A stretch of DNA of 64,000 nucleotides from CAWGGS01 sp046704745. Its GTDB lineage: Bacteria; Desulfobacterota; Desulfobulbia; Desulfobulbales; Desulfocapsaceae. The DNA lies in the NCBI GenBank assembly GCA_046704745.1, contig JBJKRL010000150.1:20082-84081 (forward strand), written 5' to 3'. Of this stretch, positions 1-8,892 are shown piece after piece (position 1 is the first letter of the stretch; each line of letters opens with the position of its first letter). A program made the position numbers and the translations under genes. The notes below the pieces were generated by a model. It was not told the origin of the DNA and did not search any database. It saw only the letters and a list, made by a program, of their open reading frames with translations.

Positions 1-1098
1 CAGAGGGCAGCCCTCCTCCCTGAGATTGACGTGACAGCTTCTGACAATAATCAGGCCCAGGCAAATCAGCGATATTCTGTGGGAGTTGGACTCAGTTCCT
101 ACGAACTCGACCTCTTCGGGCGGGTGCGGAGCCTGAAGGATCAGGCCTTGGCGCAATATCTGGCCACCGAAGAAGCTCAGCGAACCGCAAAAATCAGCCT
201 CATTGCCAACGTGGCTGCAGCCTTTCTTGACCTGGCGGCGGATCGGGAACGATTGCAGCTTTCCCAGAACACCCTTCATGCCCAGGAGACCAGCCTGCAG
301 TTGATCAAGCGGCGTTACAGTGCAGGAGTCGCATCGGAGCTTGATCTGAAGCAGGCACAGACTCAGGTGGAAGCGGCAAGAATCGATGCAGCCCGGTTTA
401 CCACCTTGACCGCCCAGGACGAAAACAACCTCGATCTCCTGGCGGGCACCAGGGTCGGGAGCGAACTCCTCCCTCAGAATCTGACGGACCACCTGACTGC
501 AGTTAAAAACATCGCTCCGGGCCTGCCCTCCGAGGTTCTGCTCAAACGTCCCGATGTCCTTCAAGCAGAGGACCTTTTAAAGGCCTACAATGCCAACATC
601 GGCGCCGCACGGGCTAATTTCTTCCCGCGCATTACGTTGTCAACCTCCATCGGCACCAGGAGCGACCAGTTGTCGAATCTCTTCAAATCCGGAACCGGCT
701 TTTCGACCTTTTCATCGCAGATCTTTCTGCCGATTTTTGATACAGGTGCTCGCCTGGCACAACTCGATGTGGCTGAAACGGACAAGCGTATTGCCGTGGC
801 CCAATATGAAAAGGCCATACAAACCGCCTTCAGGGAGGTGGCCGATGCCCTTGCCCAGAACGGCACCATTGGTGAGCAACTAAAAGCCCAGCAGGCACTT
901 GTCGCCGCCACTGATAGGAGATATGTTCTTTCCCAAGCACGCTATGATAAGGGTGTTGACAGTTATCTAAATGTTCTGGATGCCCAGCGCTCACTTTACA
1001 GCGCTCAACAGTCATTGATCAGCACCCGTCTTACAAGTATGCTCAACATGGTGAGCTTGTATAAAGCCTTGGGAGGAGGCTGGAAGGAAAGGGATTGA
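1..1098 (+). CDS. RND efflux outer-membrane factor, NodT/OprM type (5' truncated by window)
   Basis: This is the C-terminal part of a TolC-like outer-membrane channel of the NodT/OprM lipoprotein class, which forms the exit duct of tripartite RND or ABC efflux pumps. The frame is open from base 1, so the GTG at 31 is not the true start and roughly the first 100 residues lie outside the window. Family features seen are the segment YELDLFGRVRSLKDQALAQY, long amphipathic helices around LQLIKRRYSAGVASELDLKQ, the RPDVLQAEDLLKAYNANIGAARA repeat region and the closing helix with YLNVLDAQRSLYSAQQ. The inner-membrane and adaptor subunits are presumably upstream. It converges on the ABC exporter operon, so the two are probably not cotranscribed. 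Confidence 0.93.
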   Translation, partial: QRAALLPEIDVTASDNNQAQANQRYSVGVGLSSYELDLFGRVRSLKDQALAQYLATEEAQRTAKISLIANVAAAFLDLAADRERLQLSQNTLHAQETSLQLIKRRYSAGVASELDLKQAQTQVEAARIDAARFTTLTAQDENNLDLLAGTRVGSELLPQNLTDHLTAVKNIAPGLPSEVLLKRPDVLQAEDLLKAYNANIGAARANFFPRITLSTSIGTRSDQLSNLFKSGTGFSTFSSQIFLPIFDTGARLAQLDVAETDKRIAVAQYEKAIQTAFREVADALAQNGTIGEQLKAQQALVAATDRRYVLSQARYDKGVDSYLNVLDAQRSLYSAQQSLISTRLTSMLNMVSLYKALGGGWKERD

Positions 1099-1289
1099 GC
1101 ACATCCCATCGTCCACCCTACGCAACAAATGAAAGAAAAATTGCTCTGCACTGCCGGATATCATCGCTTTTGAATCCCCGGCAGAACACCAGTGAACTTC
1201 TTGTTGCGAGGTTCTATGCGCTAAAGAATAGGGTAAGATATACCCCTCAGCTCTTAAGCATTGCGTTCATCTCAATTTTCATCATTTGT

Positions 1290-1338
1290 CGAGCTCGCGG
1301 TGCCGTGAGAATGGACGTTCATGAGAAATGCGGGTTAG
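1290..1338 (+). repeat. Intergenic repeat family C, copy 1
   Basis: A block beginning with GAGCTCGC, followed by an imperfect palindrome (GAATGGACGTTC) and then ATGAGAAATGCGGGTTAG. It matches 21582-21627 over about 46 bases, and its last 18 bases match the inverted ends of the element at 27291-27540. The complement of its terminal TTA supplies the TAA stop of the ABC subunit at 1335. The rest of the 1099-1334 gap holds nothing I recognise. Confidence 0.7.
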
Positions 1339-3179
1339 TTGCGATTTCCCAAAAAGCCCCCCCGGAACTGACTGGCGTAGAGGCGCTGGTAGGCGCCGCC
1401 CAGGGCGAGGAGTTCTTTATGGGTGCCGCTTTCTACTACCTGGCCTTTGTCCATTACGATCAACCTGTCGGCATTGATGATGGTCGAGAGGCGATGGGCG
1501 ATGATGAAGCTGGTCCTGCCTTTCATCAGTTCATGCAGGGCTTTTTGAATGCCCAGTTCGGTGCGGGTATCCACGGAACTGGTTGCCTCGTCCAGGATGA
1601 GGATGGCAGGATCGGCGAGGATTGCCCTGGCAATGGTAATAAGCTGGCGCTGGCCTTCGGAGAAGTTTGCCCCCCGCTCGGCAACGATTGTGGCGTAGCC
1701 CTTGGGGAGCCGGCGGATAAACCCGTCAGCATGGGCGAGCTTTGCCGCGGCCACGACCTCTTCATCGTCGGCATCGAGCCGGCCGTAGCGGATATTTTCC
1801 AACACCGATTCACTGAAGAGAAAGGACTGCTGGAGGACGACTCCGAGCTGCCGTCTCAGGCTCTCCGGGGATACGGTGCGGATGTCCGTGCCATCGAGTA
1901 AGATGGTACCGGCTTCCGGGTCGTAGAAGCGGGAGAGGAGGTTGACAAGGGTTGTTTTTCCTGCTCCGGTATGCCCGATAAGGGCTATTCGTTCTCCGGG
2001 CCGGGCATGGATTGAAACGTCTTGGAGTACGGGGACGCCTTGAACATAGGAGAAGGTGACGTGATCGAGGATCACATCGCCTTTCACCCGGGGGAGTTGG
2101 GTCGCCTGGGTGAATTCGGTACAGTCGGCCGTCGTGTCCAGGATTTCGAAGATCCTCTCCGCTCCGGCGAGCGAACCCTGGATCTGGTTGTAGAGGTTCC
2201 CCAGCTGACGAAGGGGCTCGGCAAAGCGCCGGGAGTAGGTGATGAAGGCGGCGATGGTCCCAATGCTCACAAGTCCCTTGATCGCCAGCCAGCCTCCCAG
2301 CCCGCAGACGATGGCGACGTTGAGATTCGCCAGAATCCCCATCATGGGCATAACCAGCAGGGCAAGGGTCATGGCCCGTAGACCGGTGGTACGCACCGCC
2401 TCGTTTGCCTGATCAAACTGGTTGAGGACTCTATGTTCCTGGCCAAAGGCGAGCACGACCCGCTGCCCGCTGTAGGTCTCTTCGAGCACGGCGTTCAGCG
2501 CCCCCAACTCTTTCTGATAATCGCGGAAAACCGCCCGGGTCCTGCGGCCGACGGCACCCACCAGGCCGAGCATTAACGGCATGGCCAGCATCGATCCCAG
2601 GGCCAGCCAGGGGCTGAGGATAAAAATGACCACCAGAATACCTGCCAAGGTCAGGATGCCGGTGAAAAGCTGGGCCGCGTTGTAGGTCAGCACCTGGCTG
2701 ATGGCATCCATGTCGTTGGTCAGCCGGCTCATCAGATCCCCTTGTTTCCGGGAGTCGAAGAAACTGAGGGACAGGGTCTGGATGTGGTTGAAGAGATCGG
2801 CCCGCAGTGTGCGCATGGCCTTCTGGGCGACACCGGCAAGCAAAACGCCCTGGATCAGCTGGGCGGCGGAAGACAGTACATAGGCCCCCAGCATGAGGAG
2901 GACGAGCCAAAACAGGGCCGAAATGCGTTTTCCGCCGATTTGGTCGATGGCCATACCCATGAGCCAGGGCCCGGCAATGGCCAAGGCAGTGCCGAGACTG
3001 GCGACGAGGAAAACTCCCACGAGTGCACTTCGGTAGGGGGAGAGGTAGTGCATGAGACGCCCGAGAGTTCCCCTGACATCCTTTGCCCTTTCCGTTGACG
3101 GCCCCCGGCTGCCCAGTCTGCCGCCCGGGCTTGCGAGTCCGGATGTGTGCTCCGGTGCCTGTTTTTGTGCCTCAGTCAT
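1335..3179 (-). CDS. Heterodimeric multidrug ABC exporter, subunit with catalytic glutamate
   Basis: A 614-residue half-transporter (TMD then NBD, MsbA/MdlB/LmrD type) expected to pair with the product of the preceding gene for drug or lipid export. Six hydrophobic segments occupy about residues 40-330. The NBD has Walker A GHTGAGKTT near 400, a deviant signature FSEGQ near 503 in place of LSGGQ, and Walker B ILILDEATS near 525 with the catalytic Glu. I chose the ATG at 3179 rather than 3299 because it overlaps the upstream TGA by eight bases (ATGACTGA), has GGCAGGG upstream, and removes a non-conserved 40-residue leader. The deviant signature next to an intact Walker B is the expected mirror image of its partner. 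The specific substrate is unknown. Confidence 0.95.
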   Translation of the reverse strand: MTEAQKQAPEHTSGLASPGGRLGSRGPSTERAKDVRGTLGRLMHYLSPYRSALVGVFLVASLGTALAIAGPWLMGMAIDQIGGKRISALFWLVLLMLGAYVLSSAAQLIQGVLLAGVAQKAMRTLRADLFNHIQTLSLSFFDSRKQGDLMSRLTNDMDAISQVLTYNAAQLFTGILTLAGILVVIFILSPWLALGSMLAMPLMLGLVGAVGRRTRAVFRDYQKELGALNAVLEETYSGQRVVLAFGQEHRVLNQFDQANEAVRTTGLRAMTLALLVMPMMGILANLNVAIVCGLGGWLAIKGLVSIGTIAAFITYSRRFAEPLRQLGNLYNQIQGSLAGAERIFEILDTTADCTEFTQATQLPRVKGDVILDHVTFSYVQGVPVLQDVSIHARPGERIALIGHTGAGKTTLVNLLSRFYDPEAGTILLDGTDIRTVSPESLRRQLGVVLQQSFLFSESVLENIRYGRLDADDEEVVAAAKLAHADGFIRRLPKGYATIVAERGANFSEGQRQLITIARAILADPAILILDEATSSVDTRTELGIQKALHELMKGRTSFIIAHRLSTIINADRLIVMDKGQVVESGTHKELLALGGAYQRLYASQFRGGFLGNRN

Positions 3180-4941
3180 GAAGCCCTGCCTTTTTCCCAG
3201 CCGGATCACCGAGCTGCGAGTTGTAAATATCTTGATAGACTGAACTTTCCTCAATGAGTTGGCGATGGGTGCCCATGGCGCTGATGCGACCCTGGTCAAG
3301 GACGATTATCTTGTCGGCCAAGAGCACCGTACTGATGCGCTGGGCCACGATGATACGGGTCGTGGAATTCTTCGAGTCGGCGATCAGTTGATCGAGTGCG
3401 TCCTGCAGCCTGACCTCGGTTTCGATGTCCAGGGCGCTGGTGGAATCGTCGAGAATCAGGACCTTGGGCTTGATCAAGAGCGTCCGGGCGATGGCGATCC
3501 GTTGGCGCTGCCCGCCGGAGAGTGTCACCCCCCGTTGACCGATCACCGTATCGTACCCTTGGGGAAGCTCTGTAATGAAAGCATGGGCCTGGGCCGCCCG
3601 TGCCGCCGACCTGACTTCCTCTTCGCCGGCGGATCTATTGCCGTAGCGGATATTGTCGCGCACGGTGTCGCTGAAAAGAACCGACTCCTGGAGGGCTATG
3701 CCAATGGTGCCTCTTAAAGAAGACAGATCCAGATCCCTGATATCCGTGCCGTCAAAGGTGATCCGGCCGGCCGTGACATCGTAAAACCGGGGGATCAGGT
3801 GAATAAGAGTCGATTTGCCGGCGCCGGTGGCGCCCACCACTGCAACCGTTTCCCCCGGTTCGGCGACGAAAGAGACATCCGAAAGCACCGGCGCTTGTCC
3901 ATTACCGGAATAGCTGAACCAAACGTTCTCAAAAACAATCCGGCCCCGGGGATTGGAAAGCACGGCCGCAGATTCAGACTGCCGGGTCTGGGGTTTTGCG
4001 TCAAGGATCTCAAGAATCCGGCTCGCCGATGCGTCCGCCGCTGAGACGGGGCCGAGCATGCCGGCAAGCAAGAGGATGGGGAAGAGGGCAAACGAGAGAT
4101 AGTTGATCGAGGCCACGACCTGGCCTACCGTGACGGTGCCGGCCATGGCAATTCGACCGCCCATCCACACCGCACAGATGATCGCAAGGTTCAAGATCAG
4201 CAGCATAACCGGGGTGAAGACGGCAAGGAGACGTGCGACCTGGACTGTTCGTCCCATCAGTGCCTCATTGGCTTCGTCGAAACGAGCTTCCTCGTGGGAG
4301 GTCCGCACAAAGGCCTTGACCACGCGCATGCCGGCCAGATTCTCCTGAAGAACGATATTCAACCGATCCAGCCGTTGCTGGACCCGAAGGAACATCGGCT
4401 GAACTTTGCGGGCAAAAAGCCAGACTAAAAGAGCGATCAGGGGCACGAAAGCCGCCATGATCAAAGCAAGGCGGGGGCTGGTCATGATGAGCAGGATGAT
4501 GGCGCCCAAGGTCCAGATCGGGGCCCGGGTCAGGATACGCAGGGAGAGCATCACGATCATTACCACTGTGTTGACATCGCTTGTTGAGCGGACGATGAGG
4601 TTTCCGGTCTGGAGTTTGTCCAGGTTGCCAAAGGAAAAGGACTGCACCTTGCGGATCAGCGCACTGCGAATATCGGCGCCGAAACCCATGGCGGCGTAGA
4701 CCGAGAGGGAGTTGTTTGCCACGGCAAAGGCCATGGAAAGACCTGCGGCGCCCACCATGAGCAGGGAGGTGACAATGACCACATGGAGGTCTTTGGGGAC
4801 GATGCCCTGATCGATGATTCTCTGGGTCAGATGAGGAATGAGAAGGTCGGCTGCAACCATACCAAAGAGCAGGAGCAAGGCGACAACGGCCTGTGTACGG
4901 TACGGCCGCAAAAAGGCATACAGGCGCAGGAGCGATTTCAC
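3172..4941 (-). CDS. Heterodimeric multidrug ABC exporter, degenerate-site subunit
   Basis: A 589-residue TMD-NBD half-transporter (MdlA/LmrC/BmrC type). The NBD has Walker A GATGAGKST near 368, a canonical LSGGQ near 471, and Walker B VLILDDSTSALD near 492, where Asp replaces the catalytic Glu. In known heterodimeric exporters this Asp marks the non-hydrolytic site, while its LSGGQ completes the active site of the partner. The GTG start at 4941 is preferred over an ATG at 4986 because it forms a GTGA overlap with the MarR stop and sits behind AGGGAG. It is the second gene of a MarR-ABC-ABC operon. Confidence 0.95.
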   Translation of the reverse strand: MKSLLRLYAFLRPYRTQAVVALLLLFGMVAADLLIPHLTQRIIDQGIVPKDLHVVIVTSLLMVGAAGLSMAFAVANNSLSVYAAMGFGADIRSALIRKVQSFSFGNLDKLQTGNLIVRSTSDVNTVVMIVMLSLRILTRAPIWTLGAIILLIMTSPRLALIMAAFVPLIALLVWLFARKVQPMFLRVQQRLDRLNIVLQENLAGMRVVKAFVRTSHEEARFDEANEALMGRTVQVARLLAVFTPVMLLILNLAIICAVWMGGRIAMAGTVTVGQVVASINYLSFALFPILLLAGMLGPVSAADASASRILEILDAKPQTRQSESAAVLSNPRGRIVFENVWFSYSGNGQAPVLSDVSFVAEPGETVAVVGATGAGKSTLIHLIPRFYDVTAGRITFDGTDIRDLDLSSLRGTIGIALQESVLFSDTVRDNIRYGNRSAGEEEVRSAARAAQAHAFITELPQGYDTVIGQRGVTLSGGQRQRIAIARTLLIKPKVLILDDSTSALDIETEVRLQDALDQLIADSKNSTTRIIVAQRISTVLLADKIIVLDQGRISAMGTHRQLIEESSVYQDIYNSQLGDPAGKKAGLHD

Positions 4942-5447
4942 CGGGCTTTCTCCCTGTCCTCCGAGAGGACCGAGGGCACTCCACATGCCATGTCCGTGTC
5001 TTCAGGCTCCTGAGAAATCAGATATCGGTGGACCTTGAGGAGCGATTGCCTGAGGGTAGCGGTCTCGGTTTCGCTCAACATGGACGTCATCTCCTGATCG
5101 AACTCGCGAAAAGATGACTGCGCTTCTTTGCGCAGCATTTGCGATTTTTCGGTGAGATACACCCGGATGACCCGCTGATCGGATTCGTCTCGCGTACGTG
5201 TGATCCAGCCGTCGCGTTCCATTCGTTGCAAGGTGTTGGTTGCCGTGGGCGGGGTAATGTGCAGGGCCTGGGCCAGCGAACGCTGGGAAATGCCGTCTTG
5301 GTGCCAGAGCCTGAAAAGGATCATGGCCTGGGCGTGATGGAGACCGATGCGTTCCATCTTCGTTCGTCGGCGATGGCCGACCAGCCGGCAGACCTTCCCC
5401 AAGAGCTGACCAAGGGAGATTTCCTGCCCCTTACTTGACTCAACCAT
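4938..5447 (-). CDS. MarR-family transcriptional regulator
   Basis: A 169-residue winged-helix regulator. The recognition helix region reads SQRSLAQALHITPPTATNTLQRMERDGWITR, followed by the MarR wing residues RDESDQRVIRVYLT, between N- and C-terminal dimerisation helices. The ATG at 5447 follows AAGGAAGG, a far better ribosome site than that of the longer 5492 start. It leads the exporter operon and very likely represses it, with the ligand being an exported compound. Tandem palindromes lie about 120-150 bases upstream. Confidence 0.93.
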   Translation of the reverse strand: MVESSKGQEISLGQLLGKVCRLVGHRRRTKMERIGLHHAQAMILFRLWHQDGISQRSLAQALHITPPTATNTLQRMERDGWITRTRDESDQRVIRVYLTEKSQMLRKEAQSSFREFDQEMTSMLSETETATLRQSLLKVHRYLISQEPEDTDMACGVPSVLSEDREKAR

Positions 5448-5564
5448 ATTTCCTTCCTTTTGGGTGTCTGCCTTCAAATGATCTCTTTCCACAATGATTA
5501 ATTTGGGCGAACAAGAGGATATTTAACCACGATAAAGAGGCACTCCTGCAAAGCGGTATATAGG

Positions 5565-5591
5565 TTAGCTATCTAATATTTAGTTAGCTAA
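5565..5591. promoter_or_regulatory. Candidate MarR operator, two tandem 12-bp near-palindromes
   Basis: TTAGCTATCTAA (5565-5576) and TTAGTTAGCTAA (5580-5591) are near-palindromes that also repeat directly, 15 bases apart. They lie upstream of the MarR gene in AT-rich DNA likely to hold the operon promoter. Assignment as the MarR operator is inference from position and symmetry. Confidence 0.5.
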
Positions 5592-6088
5592 TCTGTAACG
5601 CTTCCTCTACTGCTTGTCAACATCATCCGGCATTCATCATGAAATAATTTTCTGATTGCCACTGAAACTCAGCCAGGACTTCCAGCGATCGATGGAGGCC
5701 AGAGACCTTCAATAAATGCCGCAAACGACCTTCCTATGTCAGAGATACGGTGTCGGATTTTCCGGCCTGCTTATTGTTCCCGGTCGGAGAAAGGAGAAAT
5801 TTCAGCACCTCTTTTTGAGATACCTCAGCCAAATAACGGTTACCAAATTGAGCATTGAAACGGGGGGCGACGAGGATGATATAGAGAAAAGCCGAAAAGT
5901 GGTTCATAACAAATTCTTCGAGAAATATCTGCGAGATATTGGTATGTTAAACGCAACCTCCGGGTAAGCAAGCAAAAGAGCTTTGCTTGCCGGCACTGTA
6001 ATCGAGCAACTTCTCCTGCAAATGTCGGGGAGATATACAGATCAGCTGAATAACTTGTTCGACTCATAGTAGGCACAAATTCAAAGTA
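5592..6088. other. Gene-poor AT-rich interval
   Basis: No gene is recognised here. An 83-codon plus-strand frame (5716-5967) and an overlapping minus-strand frame show no family motif and no clear ribosome site. The stretch includes a short hairpin, AATATCTGCGAGATATT, near 5925-5941. Confidence 0.4.
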
Positions 6089-6673
6089 ATGGAAATGGAT
6101 AAAAATAATCAAAGGAATGTCAAAGAAATGAGTTTCGATCAGCTATTTAAGCAGATTACACCGAAAGAGATATGTTCAAGTTTCAATGTGCTTACGCTGG
6201 TAGGAAAAGATTTTTACGCTGCTACTGCGGGTAAAAATAATCATTATAATTCCATGGTGGGCAGCGGGGGTGGTTTTGGAATGCTTTTCAAAAAACCCAC
6301 CACGTGGTGTCTTTTTCGGAAAGACAGGTATACACTTGAAATAATAAAAATAGAACAGGTTTATACGTTATCGTATTTCCCGGATGCATATAAAGAAAAA
6401 ATGCTCTTTTTAGGAAGCAAGTCAGGAAGAGATAGTGATAAAATGAAAGAAGTAAAATTGACAAAAGTTCAAACTCCTGCTGGAAATATATCATTTAAAG
6501 AAGCCAAACTTATTATCGAATGTAAATTGACAGCGATTACCACACCTAATCCCGATGATTTTTACTCACAAGAATCCAAAAACTATATAGATGAAGCATA
6601 TAAGGATGTAAACGAATATCGCGAAATAGTATTTGGCGAGATAACCAATGCTTGGGTGAAGAAATACAATTAA
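6089..6673 (+). CDS. Flavin reductase-like FMN-binding split-barrel protein
   Basis: A 194-residue protein resembling the small flavin-reductase-domain family of Bacteroidetes and Clostridia. Recognisable segments are the N-terminal F(N)VLTLVGKDFYAATAG, NHYNSMVGSGGGFGMLFKKPTTWCLFR (FMN phosphate loop), RYTLEIIK, YTLSYFPDAYKEKMLFLGSKSGRD, and the closing FGEI strand. Such proteins bind FMN and reduce flavin or act in electron transfer; the substrate here is unknown. The gene is much richer in A+T and AAA/ATA codons than its neighbours and stands alone, suggesting recent transfer. The first ATG, at 6089, lacks a strong Shine-Dalgarno; an in-frame ATG at 6095 or 6128 could also serve. Confidence 0.8.
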   Translation: MEMDKNNQRNVKEMSFDQLFKQITPKEICSSFNVLTLVGKDFYAATAGKNNHYNSMVGSGGGFGMLFKKPTTWCLFRKDRYTLEIIKIEQVYTLSYFPDAYKEKMLFLGSKSGRDSDKMKEVKLTKVQTPAGNISFKEAKLIIECKLTAITTPNPDDFYSQESKNYIDEAYKDVNEYREIVFGEITNAWVKKYN

Positions 6674-6694
6674 TGATGGAGCTACTTGCAAAAA

Positions 6695-6850
6695 GGTCTT
6701 CTCGGAGTCTCGCCGGCTCGCTTACCGGCCCGAACTCCGCGTTATGCTCTAAATTTTATCCTCGGAGGTAAGCACCCTCCGGGCATAAACTCTGACTCCG
6801 ATATCATTTATATACCTGCGGTAAAATTTTTTGCATGCCTTGACTTTTAC
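6695..6850 (+). repeat. Intergenic repeat family B, longest copy
   Basis: A mosaic of blocks found elsewhere in the window. TTATCCTCGGAGG...CTCCGATATCA (about 6752-6808) recurs inverted at 53805-53866. ATATACCTGCGGTAAAATTTT...CCTTGACTTT (about 6808-6848) recurs near 19965-20010. CGGAGTCTCGCC...TCGCTTACC (about 6705-6730) resembles the complement of 57265-57300. No protein is predicted from 6674 to 7089. Confidence 0.6.
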
Positions 6851-7089
6851 CGAAAATCCTCATCCTGCAAAAGGCTCGATGTACAAGAAATACATTTATC
6901 AAAACGCCTAACTAGGGGGGTGTGGGAAACGCTGGTGAAAAAGATACTTATTGGAGATATGAATAGGTGCGTCCAAGTTACCGGAAAATCATGAAATAGA
7001 ATTATGGGATTAGCAAAAGGCAAAATAGTGATCTGTCCCATTTTTCCGGTCCTAATTATTTGAAGTTACAAATAATTGCATGAATAACA

Positions 7090-8532
7090 ATGAACAAAAC
7101 TTTGATTGGCATCCTCGTCCACCTGGTGATCGTATTATCCTTGATCGTTCGCGTAATTACGCGCCCTCATCGCGACCCGGCGTCGCGGATTGCGTGGGTG
7201 GCGGTGATTGGCGCCATACCAGTCATTGGGATCCTGGCCTATCTTCTGCTGGGCGAGACCAGTATCGGCCATCGCCGTGCTGCACGCATGAAAAAAGTTA
7301 TCCGGGGAATGCCACCCAAACCGATCGTCAGCCCGGGTGACGAAGAGAATGCCCGGGCCCATGTGCCCGAACGCTATCAGCATTTGTTTCGCATTGGCAA
7401 ATCGATAAATGGGTTTGACGTGATTGGAGGCAACTCGGCAAGTTTGATGGCCGATTACAATGCAACCATAGACTCAATGGTTGCAGACATAGATGCTGCG
7501 TCGAACCATGTGCATTTGCTCTTCTACATCTGGCTTTCGGACAACAACGGCACGAAGATGGTAGAAGCCTTGTTGCGTGCTGCCTCCAGGGGCGTCAAAT
7601 GCCGGGCCATGGTCGACGATCTCGGCTCACGAACGATGATTCACTCTCAGTACTGGAAAGAGATGCAGGATGCCGGCATTTATGTTGCACGTGCATTACC
7701 AGTTAAAAATCCGTTGCTGCGTGCTCTGCTGGGGCGAATTGATTTGCGTAATCATCGTAAGATTCTTGTGATCGACGGGCGGATCACATATTGCGGCAGC
7801 CAGAACTGCGCCGATCAAGAGTTCCTGATCAAGTCAAAATTCGCACCTTGGGTGGATGTCGTGATTCGATTTGAAGGACCCATCGTCCGACAGAATCAGT
7901 ATCTGTTTGCCGGTGACTGGATGAGTTACACAGATGAAAATATCAATTCGCTGCTCGATCTGCCGATCAACGCGCCTCAAAACGGGTTTCCAGCCCAGGT
8001 CGTCGGCACCGGGCCCACTGTGCGTTACTCGGCCATGGCGGAGATGTTCGAGTCGCTGTTTTATGCTGCCCGCGACGAACTTATTATTTCCACACCTTAC
8101 TATGTGCCGGATGATTCCATACAACATGCGCTTTGTGCAGCCGCCTGGCGCGGTGTCAAAACAACCATCATCTTTCCGGCAAAAAACGACTCGTGGATTG
8201 TTGCCGGCGCCAGCCGCAGTTATTACAGAGATCTGCTGGAGGCAGGCGTTGAAATCTTTGAATATGTCGGTGGATTGCTGCATACAAAATCACTAACGCT
8301 GGACGGTGAGATTACGCTGATCGGGTCTGCGAACATCGACCGGCGCAGTTTTGAGCTGAATTACGAAAACAATATTCTGTTTTACAATCCGGATCTGACT
8401 GCAGATGTTCGAGCGCGGCAGCAGGAGTACATCTCCAGATCGAATCGGGTGACTCTTAAGATTGTGGAGTCGTGGCCTTTAACCACCCGGCTTTGGAATA
8501 ATACACTTGCGATGCTTGGACCGGTTCTTTGA
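7090..8532 (+). CDS. cls: Cardiolipin synthase, phospholipase D family
   Basis: A 480-residue bacterial ClsA-type enzyme that condenses two phosphatidylglycerols into cardiolipin and glycerol at the inner membrane. Two N-terminal membrane helices (about residues 3-20 and 35-55) precede two PLD domains. Each carries an HKD motif: HRKILVID in the first, with the following NCAD, and HTKSLTLD in the second, followed by GSANIDRRSFELNYEN. Length matches the family. It stands alone on the plus strand behind the repeat-bearing interval. Confidence 0.96.
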   Translation: MNKTLIGILVHLVIVLSLIVRVITRPHRDPASRIAWVAVIGAIPVIGILAYLLLGETSIGHRRAARMKKVIRGMPPKPIVSPGDEENARAHVPERYQHLFRIGKSINGFDVIGGNSASLMADYNATIDSMVADIDAASNHVHLLFYIWLSDNNGTKMVEALLRAASRGVKCRAMVDDLGSRTMIHSQYWKEMQDAGIYVARALPVKNPLLRALLGRIDLRNHRKILVIDGRITYCGSQNCADQEFLIKSKFAPWVDVVIRFEGPIVRQNQYLFAGDWMSYTDENINSLLDLPINAPQNGFPAQVVGTGPTVRYSAMAEMFESLFYAARDELIISTPYYVPDDSIQHALCAAAWRGVKTTIIFPAKNDSWIVAGASRSYYRDLLEAGVEIFEYVGGLLHTKSLTLDGEITLIGSANIDRRSFELNYENNILFYNPDLTADVRARQQEYISRSNRVTLKIVESWPLTTRLWNNTLAMLGPVL

Positions 8533-8541
8533 TTGAACCTC

Positions 8542-8703
8542 ATGACAGTTCAAAAACATGGGGCAAATCGTCTTTTGACTCTTTTGGATGATAAAATTAC
8601 TGTTGATGACAAATATCTGATGGTAAGATATGTACTGCCAAGGTCTCTTTTTAGGCGGTCAAATATTGTCAGGCAATTTGATGAAAATCAGGAACAACAG
8701 TAA
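8542..8703 (+). CDS. Possible small protein (53 aa), unknown
   Basis: A short frame beginning nine bases after the cls stop encodes a basic, soluble 53-residue peptide starting MTVQKHGANRLLTLLDD and ending in QEQQ. There is no good ribosome site, although translational coupling to cls is conceivable. No family is recognised. It may be chance. The rest of the gap to 8892 is AT-rich and shows nothing else. Confidence 0.25.
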   Translation: MTVQKHGANRLLTLLDDKITVDDKYLMVRYVLPRSLFRRSNIVRQFDENQEQQ

Positions 8704-8892
8704 TCAAGGTGAGCTGGTTACAGACCGGGAATTTCCATGACAAGTATCTGTTTGTTAAAAGAGGAGATGATTGTTTTTTTAAAGAAAATTAGAACGCTGT
8801 TTTGGCAAACTTCTTGATATGGCTCAATTCCTATGCCATATTTTATTGAACAATATTTCTGATTTTATTCTGAATTGAAAACGAGGAATGTC

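Noticed and set aside
1095..1901. Plus-strand frame of 268 codons
   Set aside because: It is the complement of the ABC exporter NBD, whose motifs are unmistakable on the minus strand.
5716..5967. 83-codon plus-strand frame
   Set aside because: No ribosome site, no recognisable family, overlapped by an equally long frame on the other strand.
6885..6935. Possible fourth copy of repeat family A
   Set aside because: Only short similarity (TGTACAAGAAATACATTT); the CCCC/GGGG hairpin and inverted partner are missing.
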